64,000 bases of DNA. Origin: Sordaria brevicollis (taxonomy: Eukaryota; Ascomycota; Sordariomycetes; Sordariales; Sordariaceae). The first letter of the stretch is position 1; every line of letters starts with the position of its first letter. This document shows, piece by piece, positions 22,624 through 35,296 of this stretch. The notes under the pieces are model-generated. The model saw only the letters and a list, made by a program, of their open reading frames with translations, was not told the DNA's origin and did no database searches. The DNA is taken from contig JAUTDP010000006.1 in the NCBI GenBank assembly GCA_033439795.1, positions 3,038,001-3,102,000 of the forward strand, in the 5' to 3' direction. The translations under genes were made by a program, and so were the position numbers.

Positions 22624-24760
22624 ATGTTCCACCGCAGAGTTCCCCTGGTTCAAATGTTCTTCTCAGCTCTTATTACCGTCACACTCTTTTCCGGTACTCC
22701 CTTTGCCAGGAGTGTCATTCCACCGGTAAGTTGCATCCGTCCTGTGTGGCAGCGGTGCTTCCCAAGCAGCTCAACCAACAAATTAACCCTCACTTCTCAG
22801 GTAACGCAACAGCAGCATGGCAACCAGCAAACACACCCGTACCCCTGGGGCAACCTCACCGCAGATCGGGCCAGTTTACACGACATGCCCGATACCGGAG
22901 TCACACGGAGCTATGAGTTCACCATCTCGCGAGCCGTTATGTCCCCTGATGGTGTCGAGCGGCCTATGATTGTCGTCAACGGGCAGTTCCCAGGCCCTAC
23001 CATTGAAGCCAACTGGGGCGACTGGATCGAAGTCACACTGAAGAATGATATCAGGGGCCCTGGTGATGGTGCTGCCATTCACTGGCATGGAATCCGCCAG
23101 ATTGAGACCCCCTGGATGGATGGTGTGCCGTCAACCACTCAGTGTCCTATCCCTCCGGGCCACAGTTTCAAGTACAGGTTTCGCGCTGATGAGTATGGTT
23201 CGAGCTTTTGGCATTCTCATGTCGGGTCGCAGTACTCTGCTGGCGCTTTTGGGGCTATCATTGTTCATGGACCACGACATCCAGAGGCCCTCTACGATGA
23301 AGACCTCGGCCCCGTCTTTCTGGTAAGCTCAATCCCAAAAGCGTTCTCTCATAGTCCTGAACCTCACAAACTTGCGCCTATAGTCCGACTGGTACCACGC
23401 CGACATTTCCTCCATCGTCAAAGGCGTCGTCGGTCTTCCAGCACCAGTAACCCAGCCATATTCCGACAACAACCTGATCAACGGGCGCATGCCCTTCGAC
23501 TGCACCAACCCCAACATCACAGCCTTCAACCGAACCTGTACCAGCGACAATGTCGAATACTCCAAGTTCAAATTCACCAGGGGAAAGACGTACCGTCTTC
23601 GTCTCATGAACATCGGCAGCCAGGGCATGCAGAGGTTCACCATCGACGGGATGAAGATGAAGGTGTTTGCGCAAGACTTCATCCCCGTTGTCCCCTACGT
23701 GACCGACGTTGTGACCATTGGCATCGGCCAGCGTACCGACGTTTTGGTTACAGCCACAGGAAGCTCGACTGATGCTGTCTGGATGAGGTCCGATGTTAGT
23801 GAGATGTGTTCCGTTAGTAGCCAGGGACATGCGCTGGCGGCTATTTACTATGAAGATGCGGATACGTCCGTGTTGCCCAATACCACTGCCACGACGTACG
23901 ATGAATCGTACTGCGGAAATGTATGTGCCTCCTCCAAACACTCTTTTCTTTGTTGGAATGAGACTGACATCCCACCAGGTCCCCCTCTCCCTCACCACCC
24001 CCCTCTACCCCATCCGTCCCCCCTCCAAACCCGAAACAACCATCACCCTGGACATCAAATTCGCCGCCAACTCCACTGGAAACAAGCTCTGGTTCGTCAA
24101 CAACGAAACCTTCCGAGCAGACTTTGAACACCCCCTCCTGCTCTTCACCAACCAACATGAATCCCCCCAAGGACAAGAACAAGGACAAGGACAAGGACAA
24201 CCCCCACACGCCCACGCCCACGCCCAGCCCCTCAACCTCGACCGCACAACCTACAACGTAGGCAGCAACCACTCCGTCCGCATCATCATCAACAACTACA
24301 GCTTCACCAACAAGAGCCAGCACCCGATCCATTTCCACGGGCACGACTTCTGGGTTGTGGCCGAGGGCGTGGGTAAATGGGACGGTGTGGTAACTAATAC
24401 CGTTAACCCGATGCGAAGAGACACGCATATCCTCCAGCTTGGAAAGCCAGACGTGGGCCCGGGGTATATGGTCATGGATTTCGTTACCGACAATCCGGGG
24501 GTTTGGCCGCTGCATTGCCATTTGGCGTGGCATGCTAGTGCGGGGTTGTTTGTGAATATCTTGGTAAGTGGAAGTCTTTGGTATCACTCTGGAGTTTGTA
24601 TAGGTAGGACGGACGATAGCTGATGTGTTGTTTCTATTTTGTCTAGGAACGACCGGATGAAATTGCGAATCTCTCTATCCCTGACGTTGCTGGCAAGTCT
24701 TGTCGGCAGTGGACGTCGTTCAGGGGAGAGTTGGAGCAGGCAATTGACTCTGGCGTATGA
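22624..24760 (+). CDS. Secreted laccase-type multicopper oxidase
   Basis: There are five exons: 22624-22725, 22801-23322, 23384-23920, 23979-24563 and 24647-24760. All introns are in phase 0, and the product is 619 residues. A hydrophobic N-terminus (FFSALITVTLFSG) looks like a signal peptide. All four copper-binding segments are present: HWHG (His128, His130), HSH (His172, His174), HPIHFHG (His502, His505, His507) and HCHLAWH (His566-His572, with Cys567 as the type-1 ligand). The residue ten after that Cys is Leu. Such enzymes oxidise phenols to radicals with reduction of O2 to water. A Gln/Gly/His-rich insert (about residues 451-470) precedes the C-terminal copper domain. As a cluster neighbour it could couple or oxidise the NRPS-like product; this is inference. 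Confidence 0.93.
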
Positions 24761-25162
24761 TGTGAGGCTAGTCGTCTTGCTCTACCCGCATCGCCAACAC
24801 TAGGTCTATATTGTCATGGAAAGATTTGGACACACAGCCTCTTACTTCTGGATGCACATACTTTTAAGAGTTTCTGAATGTAACAACTTCTTGTAATAAC
24901 GCCTCCCCCGTTCTGATAGACAGCATTGATAAATGGGGCCCCTTAGATATTGTTCTGAATTAGCTTCGTTTTCCTCCTATACGCGTTCTGTTAGTCTCAT
25001 TCCAATTCATGTGCATTCGAAAGGCCGAGTCTGGGATTAAAACGTATATCTGGCCCACGTCCCGAATCCTAGTCAGTCTCCAAAGCCGGCTTGTCTTTGC
25101 CTCAAAAACGCGCAGAATCAACGAACAATATCCATTCACCAGTCACCACCACCTGCTCCTAT
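24761..25162. other. Convergent intergenic spacer
   Basis: It lies between the stops of the laccase (plus) and the HET-kinase gene (minus). It should contain two 3' ends. No gene is supported. Confidence 0.4.
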
Positions 25163-28131
25163 TTAGTTCCCTCCCGCATATCCTCCTTCACCAACACCAG
25201 GATCATCATCATATGTATGCGTCCTTGACTCAATGTTGTCATCTCCAAGGTGTTTTGCACACTTCGTCGGCGTAACCATTCCCTGCGACTCGAAGAAAAA
25301 GGGTGACACCTCAAATCTGTGGAACTTGCCCGGCCCAGTGCACACTTGCATAATCTTGGACGTCTCCAACTGCGGCAGACATTCACCGCACCAGTGATAG
25401 CCCGGGAAGTTGTCAGACTGGGTTTTCTTGGCCCGGGGCAATATCTTGCCGCACAGCTTGTTTGAACAACAGGTGGTGTCCGGCATGGTCGGCCACTCCT
25501 CCCTGAAGACCTGGCTTCCGACTCCGTCAATCTCGTTGAAAAGACCCTCGCCGTCACTTTTCAGCCCCAGCTTCTGGCACAGCATATTGCACTCGTGGAA
25601 CGCAAAGAAGAACTGGAACCCTTCGAGGCCCAGGTTCGTACTGGACAGCTTGAACCGCTCGGGGTCCGACGTGTGGATGGCCGGGTCCGTCATCATCTCC
25701 CCGACGCCTTGCAGGTCGCACACGAGAAAGCGGCCGCGCGAGCGCTCATACGTAAAGTGGGAGAACGCCTGCGCCGCCAGGTGCGAGGGGTTGGTGCCCA
25801 GATCCTCGTTGACGTAGCCGGCGTTGTTGTTGTACTTGACAAAATTGCCGTCGAGGTACGGCTCGATGGGCATGAACCCGTCTTTCGAACAGCTACCGGC
25901 GCCGGCGCCCTTGAAACATGCCGTCACGACAAAGTCGATCGAGTGTTCGCGGCAGTCATCCAGCAGCGCGTTGAACTCGAGCGCAAACGCCTTGCACAGC
26001 GCCTGGCACCGCATGTCCTCGGCCAAATAAGCGAGCCGCGATTCCTGGCTGTCTTTGAACGTCTTGACAACGTACCGGTTGGTGGACGCCTCGGTGCGGG
26101 CATACGAGGCCACATGCCGCTCACCCTGGGCAAAGGGGATTTTGTGCGTACGCAGCGTGAGCTCGAGAACACTGAAACGGATTTCGCTGTCGCAGTCCAT
26201 CATGGCATTGAGAGCATTGGACCCTTGGCCTAGAGCCATAGCGTCAATCGAAAAGGCCTCAACGGTGAAGGCCTCTTCGAAGCACTCGAGGTTAGTTGGA
26301 GCTTCTCTGGGTGGCATGACCACAACAACGTCCACGGGCTCCCGCTGTCCTTCGCCGAGTGCAGGTATAGCCGTGTCATCACCATGCTGTGAAGAGCTGG
26401 TGCCGTCATGAGCATCATAGGTCCGCGTAATGGTGCGTGACGCGGAACCCGCCACAACTGCGGCGATATGGTGCTTTAGGACGTGGTAAGAAGTGCCGCC
26501 TTTTGCTTTACGAAAGATGTGTCCATAGACCCGGTTTGTAAAGAGGAGACTGGACAAGTGAGATGATAGTTGAGCGGCTCCGTTCAGAATGAGAATATCG
26601 TGGCGGCCCAAACTAACCCATAGGCCGGGGTTAACTCTCTGCCAGTCGAGGGATCGATGACGGATTTTTCTAAAGGCGGTGGGGACAGAACCGTGGGTAT
26701 TCAACTGATTGGACATAAAAGTTGAATCGAAATGTACACCTCGCAAGAGGAGCACCTTTGCACTGGCTACAGAGTGTGCCATGTGAGAGGGCGGCGCCTG
26801 TGAGCAGTTCAGCCGTACTAAATACACCATCTCAGCACAACTCGCGGATTCAATGCTTCTGAACAACTCTACGTTGATGCTGAGCCCGGCGTTGGTCATT
26901 TCAAACCGGAACCGGGCATCATGACGGTATATTTGGAGGCCGGTTGAACCCGCAAAGCACTTTAAAGAAGGCGCCAAAACGGCAGCATCGTTGTGTTGTA
27001 GGGTTGTTGTCAAATCCCAGCCTGAAAACGTCAATATGAGTTACTGAAAGCAATGAAGTTAGGGTAAAGGATTGACAGAAATGAAACACAGCCATACTTT
27101 GAGAAAATGTAAGGCGTTGAATAAACCATGGCGTCCGTGGCAAGTGCGTGCTACTCCTTGTAGCTCGCGATTCGGATGTTTTTTCTCCAGGCGGTAGAGC
27201 AGCTCGTCGAGACTTCCAAACAAAAATTGACTCATCGTTAAAAGTCCGTATCAGCTCATGCTGAAGCCTAGTAAAGGCGTGTTCCCCTTCGCCGTATATG
27301 AGGGGCATATGAACACCTAGTAAGCCCAGAAGACTGTACGACTGATCTTCGATGCGAGTCGTCTGTCGGTTTGCGGCCCAGGAGAGCTTTGTAGCCAAGC
27401 AACAGTGTCTGAATTCCCTGAGGTGCTGTCGTTGAATATGCGTAGCCTTTTCGATCTCAATAGCCCAGTTATCCCGGGACCCGATAACATTCCATTCGCC
27501 ATCGAGAAATTCCAGAACTTTTGGGGCCAAGAGCTCTTGGAGGGTCCATCCTCTGGTGAACCATTTGCTGGCTCGGAAAACCGATGCCTTTTCGCTGGGC
27601 TCTCCGTTTTTGGGGAATGACACGCCGGTGACATCGGCTAGATAGGCGTAGCACTTTGTTGCTGCTTGGTACCAGCGGAACATGGAGTTGATGGCCTCGC
27701 TAAGCTCGGATATGTCGCTCTTATCAATGCAGCAGGTGTCGATCCAGATGTATTTCGATTCCTGGGAAGCAGCATGTGCGCAGGCCTTTGTGATCTTTTC
27801 CCATCCTTTCTTTTGTTTGACGTGGGGGCTGATGTACTGGTTTTTGTTCCCTTCAAGTTTCTGCACCAAGTAGTATTGTTAGCCAAAGCCAGGATGAGGC
27901 GGGACTCAGAGAATAGCCGTGGATCATTGAACAGAGATTCACACGTACGAAGGGATTGTTTGTGTGCCCTTCAAAGACTTGGCTCAGAAGGCCGAATAGC
28001 GCCGGATCAATGGGGTTGAGATCTTTGAAGGTCACCTCTTCTTCACTCCAGGTGTGAGAGAGAATGGAATAGGCAGGAACATCTCCGACGAATGTCTCCA
28101 ATTCCAACGAAGTCGTGTTTAGAAGCCTCAT
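25163..28131 (-). CDS. HET-domain / alpha-kinase fusion protein
   Basis: There are three exons, 28131-27949, 27860-27098 and 27021-25163, giving 934 residues. The N-terminus is a canonical HET domain: MRLLNTTSLELETF, YSILSHTW (20-30), YIWIDTCCIDK, ELSEAINSMFRWY and WFTRGWTLQELLAP. HET domains trigger programmed cell death in fungal allorecognition and resemble TIR domains. A middle region (about 320-590) is unassigned. Residues about 596-801 match the alpha-kinase (MHCK/eEF2K) family: YVVKTF, EPYLDGNFVKYNNN (702-715), AFSHFTYERSRGRFLVCDLQG, TDPAIHT, TNLG and HECNMLC. A cysteine-rich tail with CCSNKLC and WCGEC (about 832-906) follows, and a HRFEVSPFFFESQG segment. Kinase and HET segments lie in one uninterrupted frame except for one intron (donor GTATGG) between them. 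If that intron were mispredicted these could be two genes, but no promoter-sized gap exists. Confidence 0.85.
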
Positions 28132-29063
28132 CTTAGGAGGCGTGATTGTACGCGCAACGCTCGGTCCGCACTCCCAGATGGTATGGAGCTTGGCTGGTAG
28201 TTGATGAAGAGTATGCACTTGAGGAATTGAGGTTAGAGATGCCGGGCTGTCAGGCAGCAAAGCCTTGCCCGACGTGTCTTCGACACTCCATCTGGCGTCT
28301 GCAATGGTTGGCTAAAAAGGATCGCTTGAAGCGAGCTGAAGCAGACGGACGCGGCGGCTCTCGTCTGTCGGTCCAATCAAGCGCGATGACGTCCAACCAC
28401 CCTTCACAGAGATACATCTTGGGCAGCTAGCCATATATCTTGTCGGGTGAGAGACCCAGAAAATGACTGTCAAGAACAAAGTGACGAATCCAATAGATGA
28501 GCAGGGCAGAAAATGCTGAGCGTGTTGTCCGGTTGAAAAAGAATTGGAAGAGGTGTCCAGGTGAGAATCGGACCACCTTGACGGAAGCTTCCATCCACCA
28601 CAAACCAAACCACGGGTGGGCAACGACTGCACAATTGAGTCGGTACTTACCGCAAGAAGGAACTTTCACGACGAAACCCAGAAAGCGCCAACGCGAAAAG
28701 GCAATCACGACCCAAACATGAACATACCAAGGAAGGTATGAACACCTCCGGCATCGGACACAATGCCCTGACATGTAATATCGCAACCACAGCGGGAGAG
28801 ACAAAACCGCTCGCACACCCAAAAGCAAACGGGTCCACGACGTAACAAAACATCTAAGCAAAATCCAGAAACACCTAAAGAGAGACTCAAAACGCTTCAA
28901 TTCGCTATTCAAACAACCACCAATCAACCATCATACGCCTGTTGTCTGTCTATTTATCCCATACCTCCCTCGCCTTGGCCGCCTCTTCCGCAGCTACTAT
29001 AACCGCCGGCGACTGGAGCGGTGATGGTGATGGCGATGGCGATCGGGACCGGGACACCTCTTT
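28132..29063. other. Spacer between AVL9-family and HET-kinase genes
   Basis: This holds the HET-kinase promoter and the 3' region of the AVL9-family gene, both on the minus strand. A minus-strand open stretch at 28427-28927 is hydrophobic but has no ATG start and no recognisable family. Confidence 0.4.
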
Positions 29064-31815
29064 TTATGTTTCTTCCTCTGCTGTCGTCGTTGTCGTCGTT
29101 ATCGGTGTTGGTACTGGTGCTGCTTCCTTCTTGATCTCTGCGGTCGCTGTCGCTGGGGCATCATCGAGCGAAACATCTTCCATGCCCTTATCGTCCTCCT
29201 TCTCCTTTCCCTCCTTATCATCCTTTGCCGCGGCCGTCGTAGTTGTCGTCGTCGTCGTCGTCGTCGAAGTCTTGACCACCTCCGGGCTCGCCACACTCAT
29301 CAGATTGACACTTCCCACCGTCCCAGCCGTCCCCGGCCTTGAACTCGGTCCAGCAGCAGCACCACTACCGACTGGCTTCCTCGCAATACCACGTGTCCGC
29401 TCCGGACTTCCAAACTCACTCCCGCTGGTCCCCTCCCCATCACTTCCCGCAGCATCCAACATACTCTCCCCACTCAACGCCCTCCTCCTGAACCCTCGTT
29501 GTTGTCCCACAGTACTGCTATTCCCCGTCTTCGTACTCCTTGTCGACTCCGGACTTCCCGTACCCAGCGGCAACGCCGCATACGCCCCGTTTCTTCCAGG
29601 AGGTGATTGCGGCATAAACGACTCGCGCTCTTCAGAGTTGCTACCGCCGCTGAGAAGAACAGAAGTGCGGTTCTTGAGCGCTTTGGACCAGCCCCATCCT
29701 CCTTTCTTTTCCTGCTCCTTTTCTTGCGGTTGTTGTTGTTGGGATCCAGTCGTTTGCGAATCGGTTGATGTCGTCGTGGTCGGCGGAATCGGCGTAGTCT
29801 CAGTAATAGGTGTCGTCGGCGCCGAGCGTCCCCATCCCTTCCTCTTTTCACCAGCCCATGCCGTCCAGCTGCTCACATAGGCGCTCGCTTTGCTGCCCAC
29901 CGTTGCCACTGCCGCTGTTGGCGCCAGCCCTCCTTGTGTTTGTTGTCCGTTGCCGTTCTCACTCCCATTACCGCCCTTCTCACTACCATGTTGTTGCCCA
30001 TTCCCACCAGCCGCCGCCTCAGCCTGTCGTTGCTTCTCCGCCTCCTCCGCCGCCTTCCTCCTCTGCTCCCTCAGAGCCTCCATGTCCGCATACAACTTGT
30101 TGAACATGGTGCTCGCCTTCTCTTTGCCCGCCGCCAGATTCCTTCCCAACACCTCCTTGCCGACCGCAAACCGTTCGTCGAGATGTAAATCCTGCACCTG
30201 CTGCGCTATCCTCCGCTGAACATCATCGATCGTCAACCCTCCCGCGCACGGGTGTTTCGGCTCCACGATATCAAAAAGGTGCGAATCCGTATGGCTGTCC
30301 CAAATCCTGTAATTCTCCGTGCGCTTCCACGCCTCGATAAAGTCGGCGTTGAAATCCAACGAGGGGTCTCCCTCAATATGCGGCAGCAGCATCCTTGGGT
30401 TCTGCGAGTGAACGGCGAGGTGGTTATGGTACTTGACCGACGAAATCAGCGAAAGCAGATACTCCTCAAACTGCAGCCTAATAAACTCCTCCGAGCCCAC
30501 ATAGCCCATAGTCTTTGGCATCCCCGGATTCGCGTCGTCCCAGGTATCGTTGACGTTCTGCGTGATGAAGTCGATCCAGCGCCTATCGGGCGTCGACAGC
30601 GCCAGTGCCGACTTGAGACTAGTCGAAGTAATGTTAATCGAGTCTTCATCCAAATTGATCAAGATATCCGAGTACCGATCCTTCTGCTGCAGTAGCAGAC
30701 TATTCGTGCTGCCCACGATATAACTCTTCGTCCCAAAATCCGCCAACACATCCAGCTGCTGCAGCGGCGTATACGGCCCAAACAAGCTCCCCTTGCCAAA
30801 AATCTGCAGCGGCAGGCCCATATACGCCAGCAGCGAATTCCGATCACTAGTCCGCAAACTCGTCGGCCTCTGCAGGTTCCTTTCGTAATTATCCAGCTCC
30901 GGACCCGCTGAATCGCACAAATTCCTCAACAACCCCGGGATCAAGCTAATGAGCGAAAACTGCATCATGCAAAGCCTCTCACACCGACTCCCAAAGAACA
31001 ACATCTTGGGTTGCAACAAACAGCACTTTAACAGCACCAGCGTCTGCCACCGGAACTCCCGCACCAATTCCCTCAGACTCATCCCCAGGTATAAATCCCT
31101 ATCCTCCTCTTTTCCTCCTAGTAGCGTGCCCCGCGCCTTCTCATCAGCCAGCGACTCCTGAAACCGACGCAGGATTTCCACATCGCTAAACTCGCGCTGG
31201 GCAAACCAAGCTTTTGTGACTACCGAAAGACGCTCGCGGAGCATGCCAAAGTATTGAGGAGAGTCGGCTATGATGACGACGGCTTTTTGCACGGTGGAGC
31301 GCGTGACGTCCGCTGGGCGGTTGAGAAGCGCCGAGGCGTCCATTTGGCGGGTGCACGAGATGCCGAAGAGGGATGTCGCGGATGTGGAAGGGTCCGAGGG
31401 AACGGCGGGGCGGAGGAGGGTGAAGTAGGAGAAATCTTCTGTTGCTCTTTATTTCGCCATAATGTCAGCCATGTGGTCACTTAAGTCAAGTCAGGTTAAG
31501 TCAAGTCAGTCCGGCCGGTGGTCATGTCTACCGTCCATAGCCGCAGTCGTCACCACATGCAGATGTAATGGGCAGAACGAAAGAAAGAGAAGAAAAAGAA
31601 GAGACTCACGCATGAGCACCATCACTCAGCGCCATAAACGGCAACAATCCCCAATCATATTCCGCCGCCGGATCATACCCTTCCGGAACGCCGAACCATC
31701 TCTCGACTTCGGGCCCGCGCGCGTGGTGGAAGTCGACGACGGCGACGAGGGGGATGAATCCACCTCCCGGTTGCTTGGGGGAAGTGGTTGTTGTTGGTGT
31801 TGGTGGGACGGACAT
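29064..31815 (-). CDS. AVL9: AVL9-family late secretory pathway protein
   Basis: There are two exons, 31815-31610 and 31446-29064, giving 862 residues. The N-terminus GGFIPLVAVVDFHHARGPEVE leads into WGLLPFMALSDGAHA-TEDFSYFTLLR across the intron, the conserved opening of the AVL9/DENN-like family. SLFGISCTRQMDASALL and FQRPTSLRTSDR-like segments follow. AVL9 acts in exocytic transport from the Golgi and in polarity in yeast and animals. The last 350 or so residues are low complexity: Gln/Glu-rich coiled coil (EALREQRRKAAEEAEKQRQ), Ser/Thr/Gly-rich tracts and a poly-Thr end. The intron of 163 bp starts GTGAGT. The only frame-keeping acceptor is TAAAG at 31447, followed closely by a second AG (AACAG) in another phase. 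Confidence 0.9.
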
Positions 31816-33810
31816 TTTCTCTCGTTTAGATATGTATAACCGCCCCCTGGCGATTTTGGATGGGAGATGCGGGGGTGTATGTATGTAGCGGTATGTAAAG
31901 ATGGTATGTAGAGGTCGGTATGTACGGAGTTGCAGGATGGGATGTAGTCGGGATGCGCGGTAGGTAGAAGTGGAAGTAGATGTCGGTGGCGCTTCCGCCG
32001 AGCTAGCGCGCGCTTGGTGGTAGTACTCGAAATCGGATATTGATATCGCGGTCGTCGGTTCGAGTAAAACCAATGTAATAAATTGGCTGTATATAACGGC
32101 GACGAAAAATGGCGGGGGTTGTTGTCGAGCTGGGTCGGTCGGTATAATCCTTGGGTCGACGTTGGAGGTAAGAAAAGGCGGCGTAACCCCAATGTACTCT
32201 GGCTGGGCAAGCCAAGAAATGCCAACGCCAATGCCGATATCGTATATTATATACTGTCTTCCTCACGGAGGTGCAATCTAACAATGTCGTGACGATACCT
32301 CGATTGTTGTTATAGGGAACGAAACAACTCGAAACACTCTTCAAGGAGGAAATAAGAAAGTGACGGAAGAGTCGATGGAGCTTCCCTCTGACACTTCGAG
32401 TCGCGTTTCGTGAACAAGAACAATGGGGCTCGTGCTTCCCGTCCTCCACCGCCTACCGCCTAAAGAACGGGAACCCACAGCGCTTTCTGAGAACAACACT
32501 TGCGATATCGTTGATGAGATCCTGCGGAGGCGGGGTGGCAGCTTCCTATTGGTTAAAAGTCTATGGGCTTGTTGCCTCCCGTCGCTGAGTAGGGACAACA
32601 CATCTTTAACCTATCCCTCTGTCTGTCTTCGCAGCATGTCGATAACAGAGGAAATTCGTGGTATTTGTTTCTTCTATCTGTTCTTGTCACGCTTATCAAA
32701 TCGCATGCTTCATAGAATATCCAACAGTTGAGGGCAGAGTGCGGCATCGCTCGGGATGGGCGCAAAACCACCTAAACCACAAAGTCTTGGCAAACGCCAA
32801 GAACAACAGGCATCGACGACAACGACGACAACGATGGTGATAATCCGTTTATATCAAGCACATTTCCCCTTCCCACCGCTAAACTGAAGTCTCACGTCCT
32901 GCATCAACCATTGCGATACCAAATCAGACAGCCACGGGGTATAATTATGCATCTTACTTACCTATCCCTCACCTATTCCTCAACATCCGGCCCGCCCGTT
33001 AACCCCGTCTTCACCCGGTCCGGTCTTCACCTCCTTTTCTCAACCCCTGAACTAAAACGGTCTATCTTGGCGATCTCCGACTACACACGTTGAACCGAAA
33101 CTCGTTGTTACTCCAAGCCGAGCTTTGAGTTCGAAAAAACTGTATCGTATACTCTCAATGCTATAAAAGCTCAACTCTAATCGGATAGCCTGCTGTCTCT
33201 GCGTATGCCCGGTTGCCTGGGCACAAACTCCATCTCGGCGCCCACTATTCCCTCTTCATAATGATATATAGTCCATCTGTCCAACATCGTCTCTCAGCAG
33301 CCTCAAAGTAGCGGTCTCGGGATAATACATGCTTCCCTCTCCCAAACGCCATGCAAGCCCAAGCTCTTCCGTCACTGGTAAAATTCAATCGCGGTTCGAC
33401 AGTCAACAAGCGCAAGCACCCTCTTTCGCATCCTGGTTTCTTTTACTTCTTTGTCTTTATTTGATCCTAACCCCAAAAGTTCGCCTGAAGCCTTGTGCTC
33501 GTGTATTCCCATGCATGCATCCTCTCGCTCTGGACATACTCAATTGCAATGCCCTCTCTCTTCCTTGCTTTGAAGCTTCCCTAGTACCCGAAAACCTGGA
33601 TACAATTTTCTGACATGTATCCGCTTCCCCGCTCTTCAAACATTGTAGACAAAAACAGACTCGGAGAACCCCCAAAAAGTTGACCGAAGAAAAATGGATT
33701 ATGACGGTAAGAAAACATGCGGCATGATGTCGTGGTATCATGAAGCCAGGGGATCTCTGCCCCTGTGTCGAGTTTCGGAGTCATTTCTTGACCCTAACCG
33801 ATGTCGGGTT
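31816..33810. other. Gene-free interval between AVL9-family and HOG1 genes
   Basis: About 2 kb hold the AVL9 promoter and 5' leader and the HOG1 3' region, both on the minus strand. Several unconvincing open frames of 60-200 codons show no conserved motif. T/C-rich stretches are common. I see no RNA gene. Confidence 0.4.

Positions 33811-35296
<1,486 letters not shown>

Noticed and set aside
24005..24587. Long minus-strand frames opposite the laccase
   Set aside because: They are antisense to laccase exon 4, which contains the copper-binding motifs in the plus frame.
28427..28927. 166-codon hydrophobic minus-strand frame between the AVL9-family and HET-kinase genes
   Set aside because: It begins at TTG rather than ATG, has no family motif, and contains a good splice donor mid-frame. 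It is more likely untranslated or promoter DNA.
29099..29296. Arg-rich 65-codon minus-strand frame
   Set aside because: It is a frame-shifted shadow of the low-complexity tail of the AVL9-family gene.
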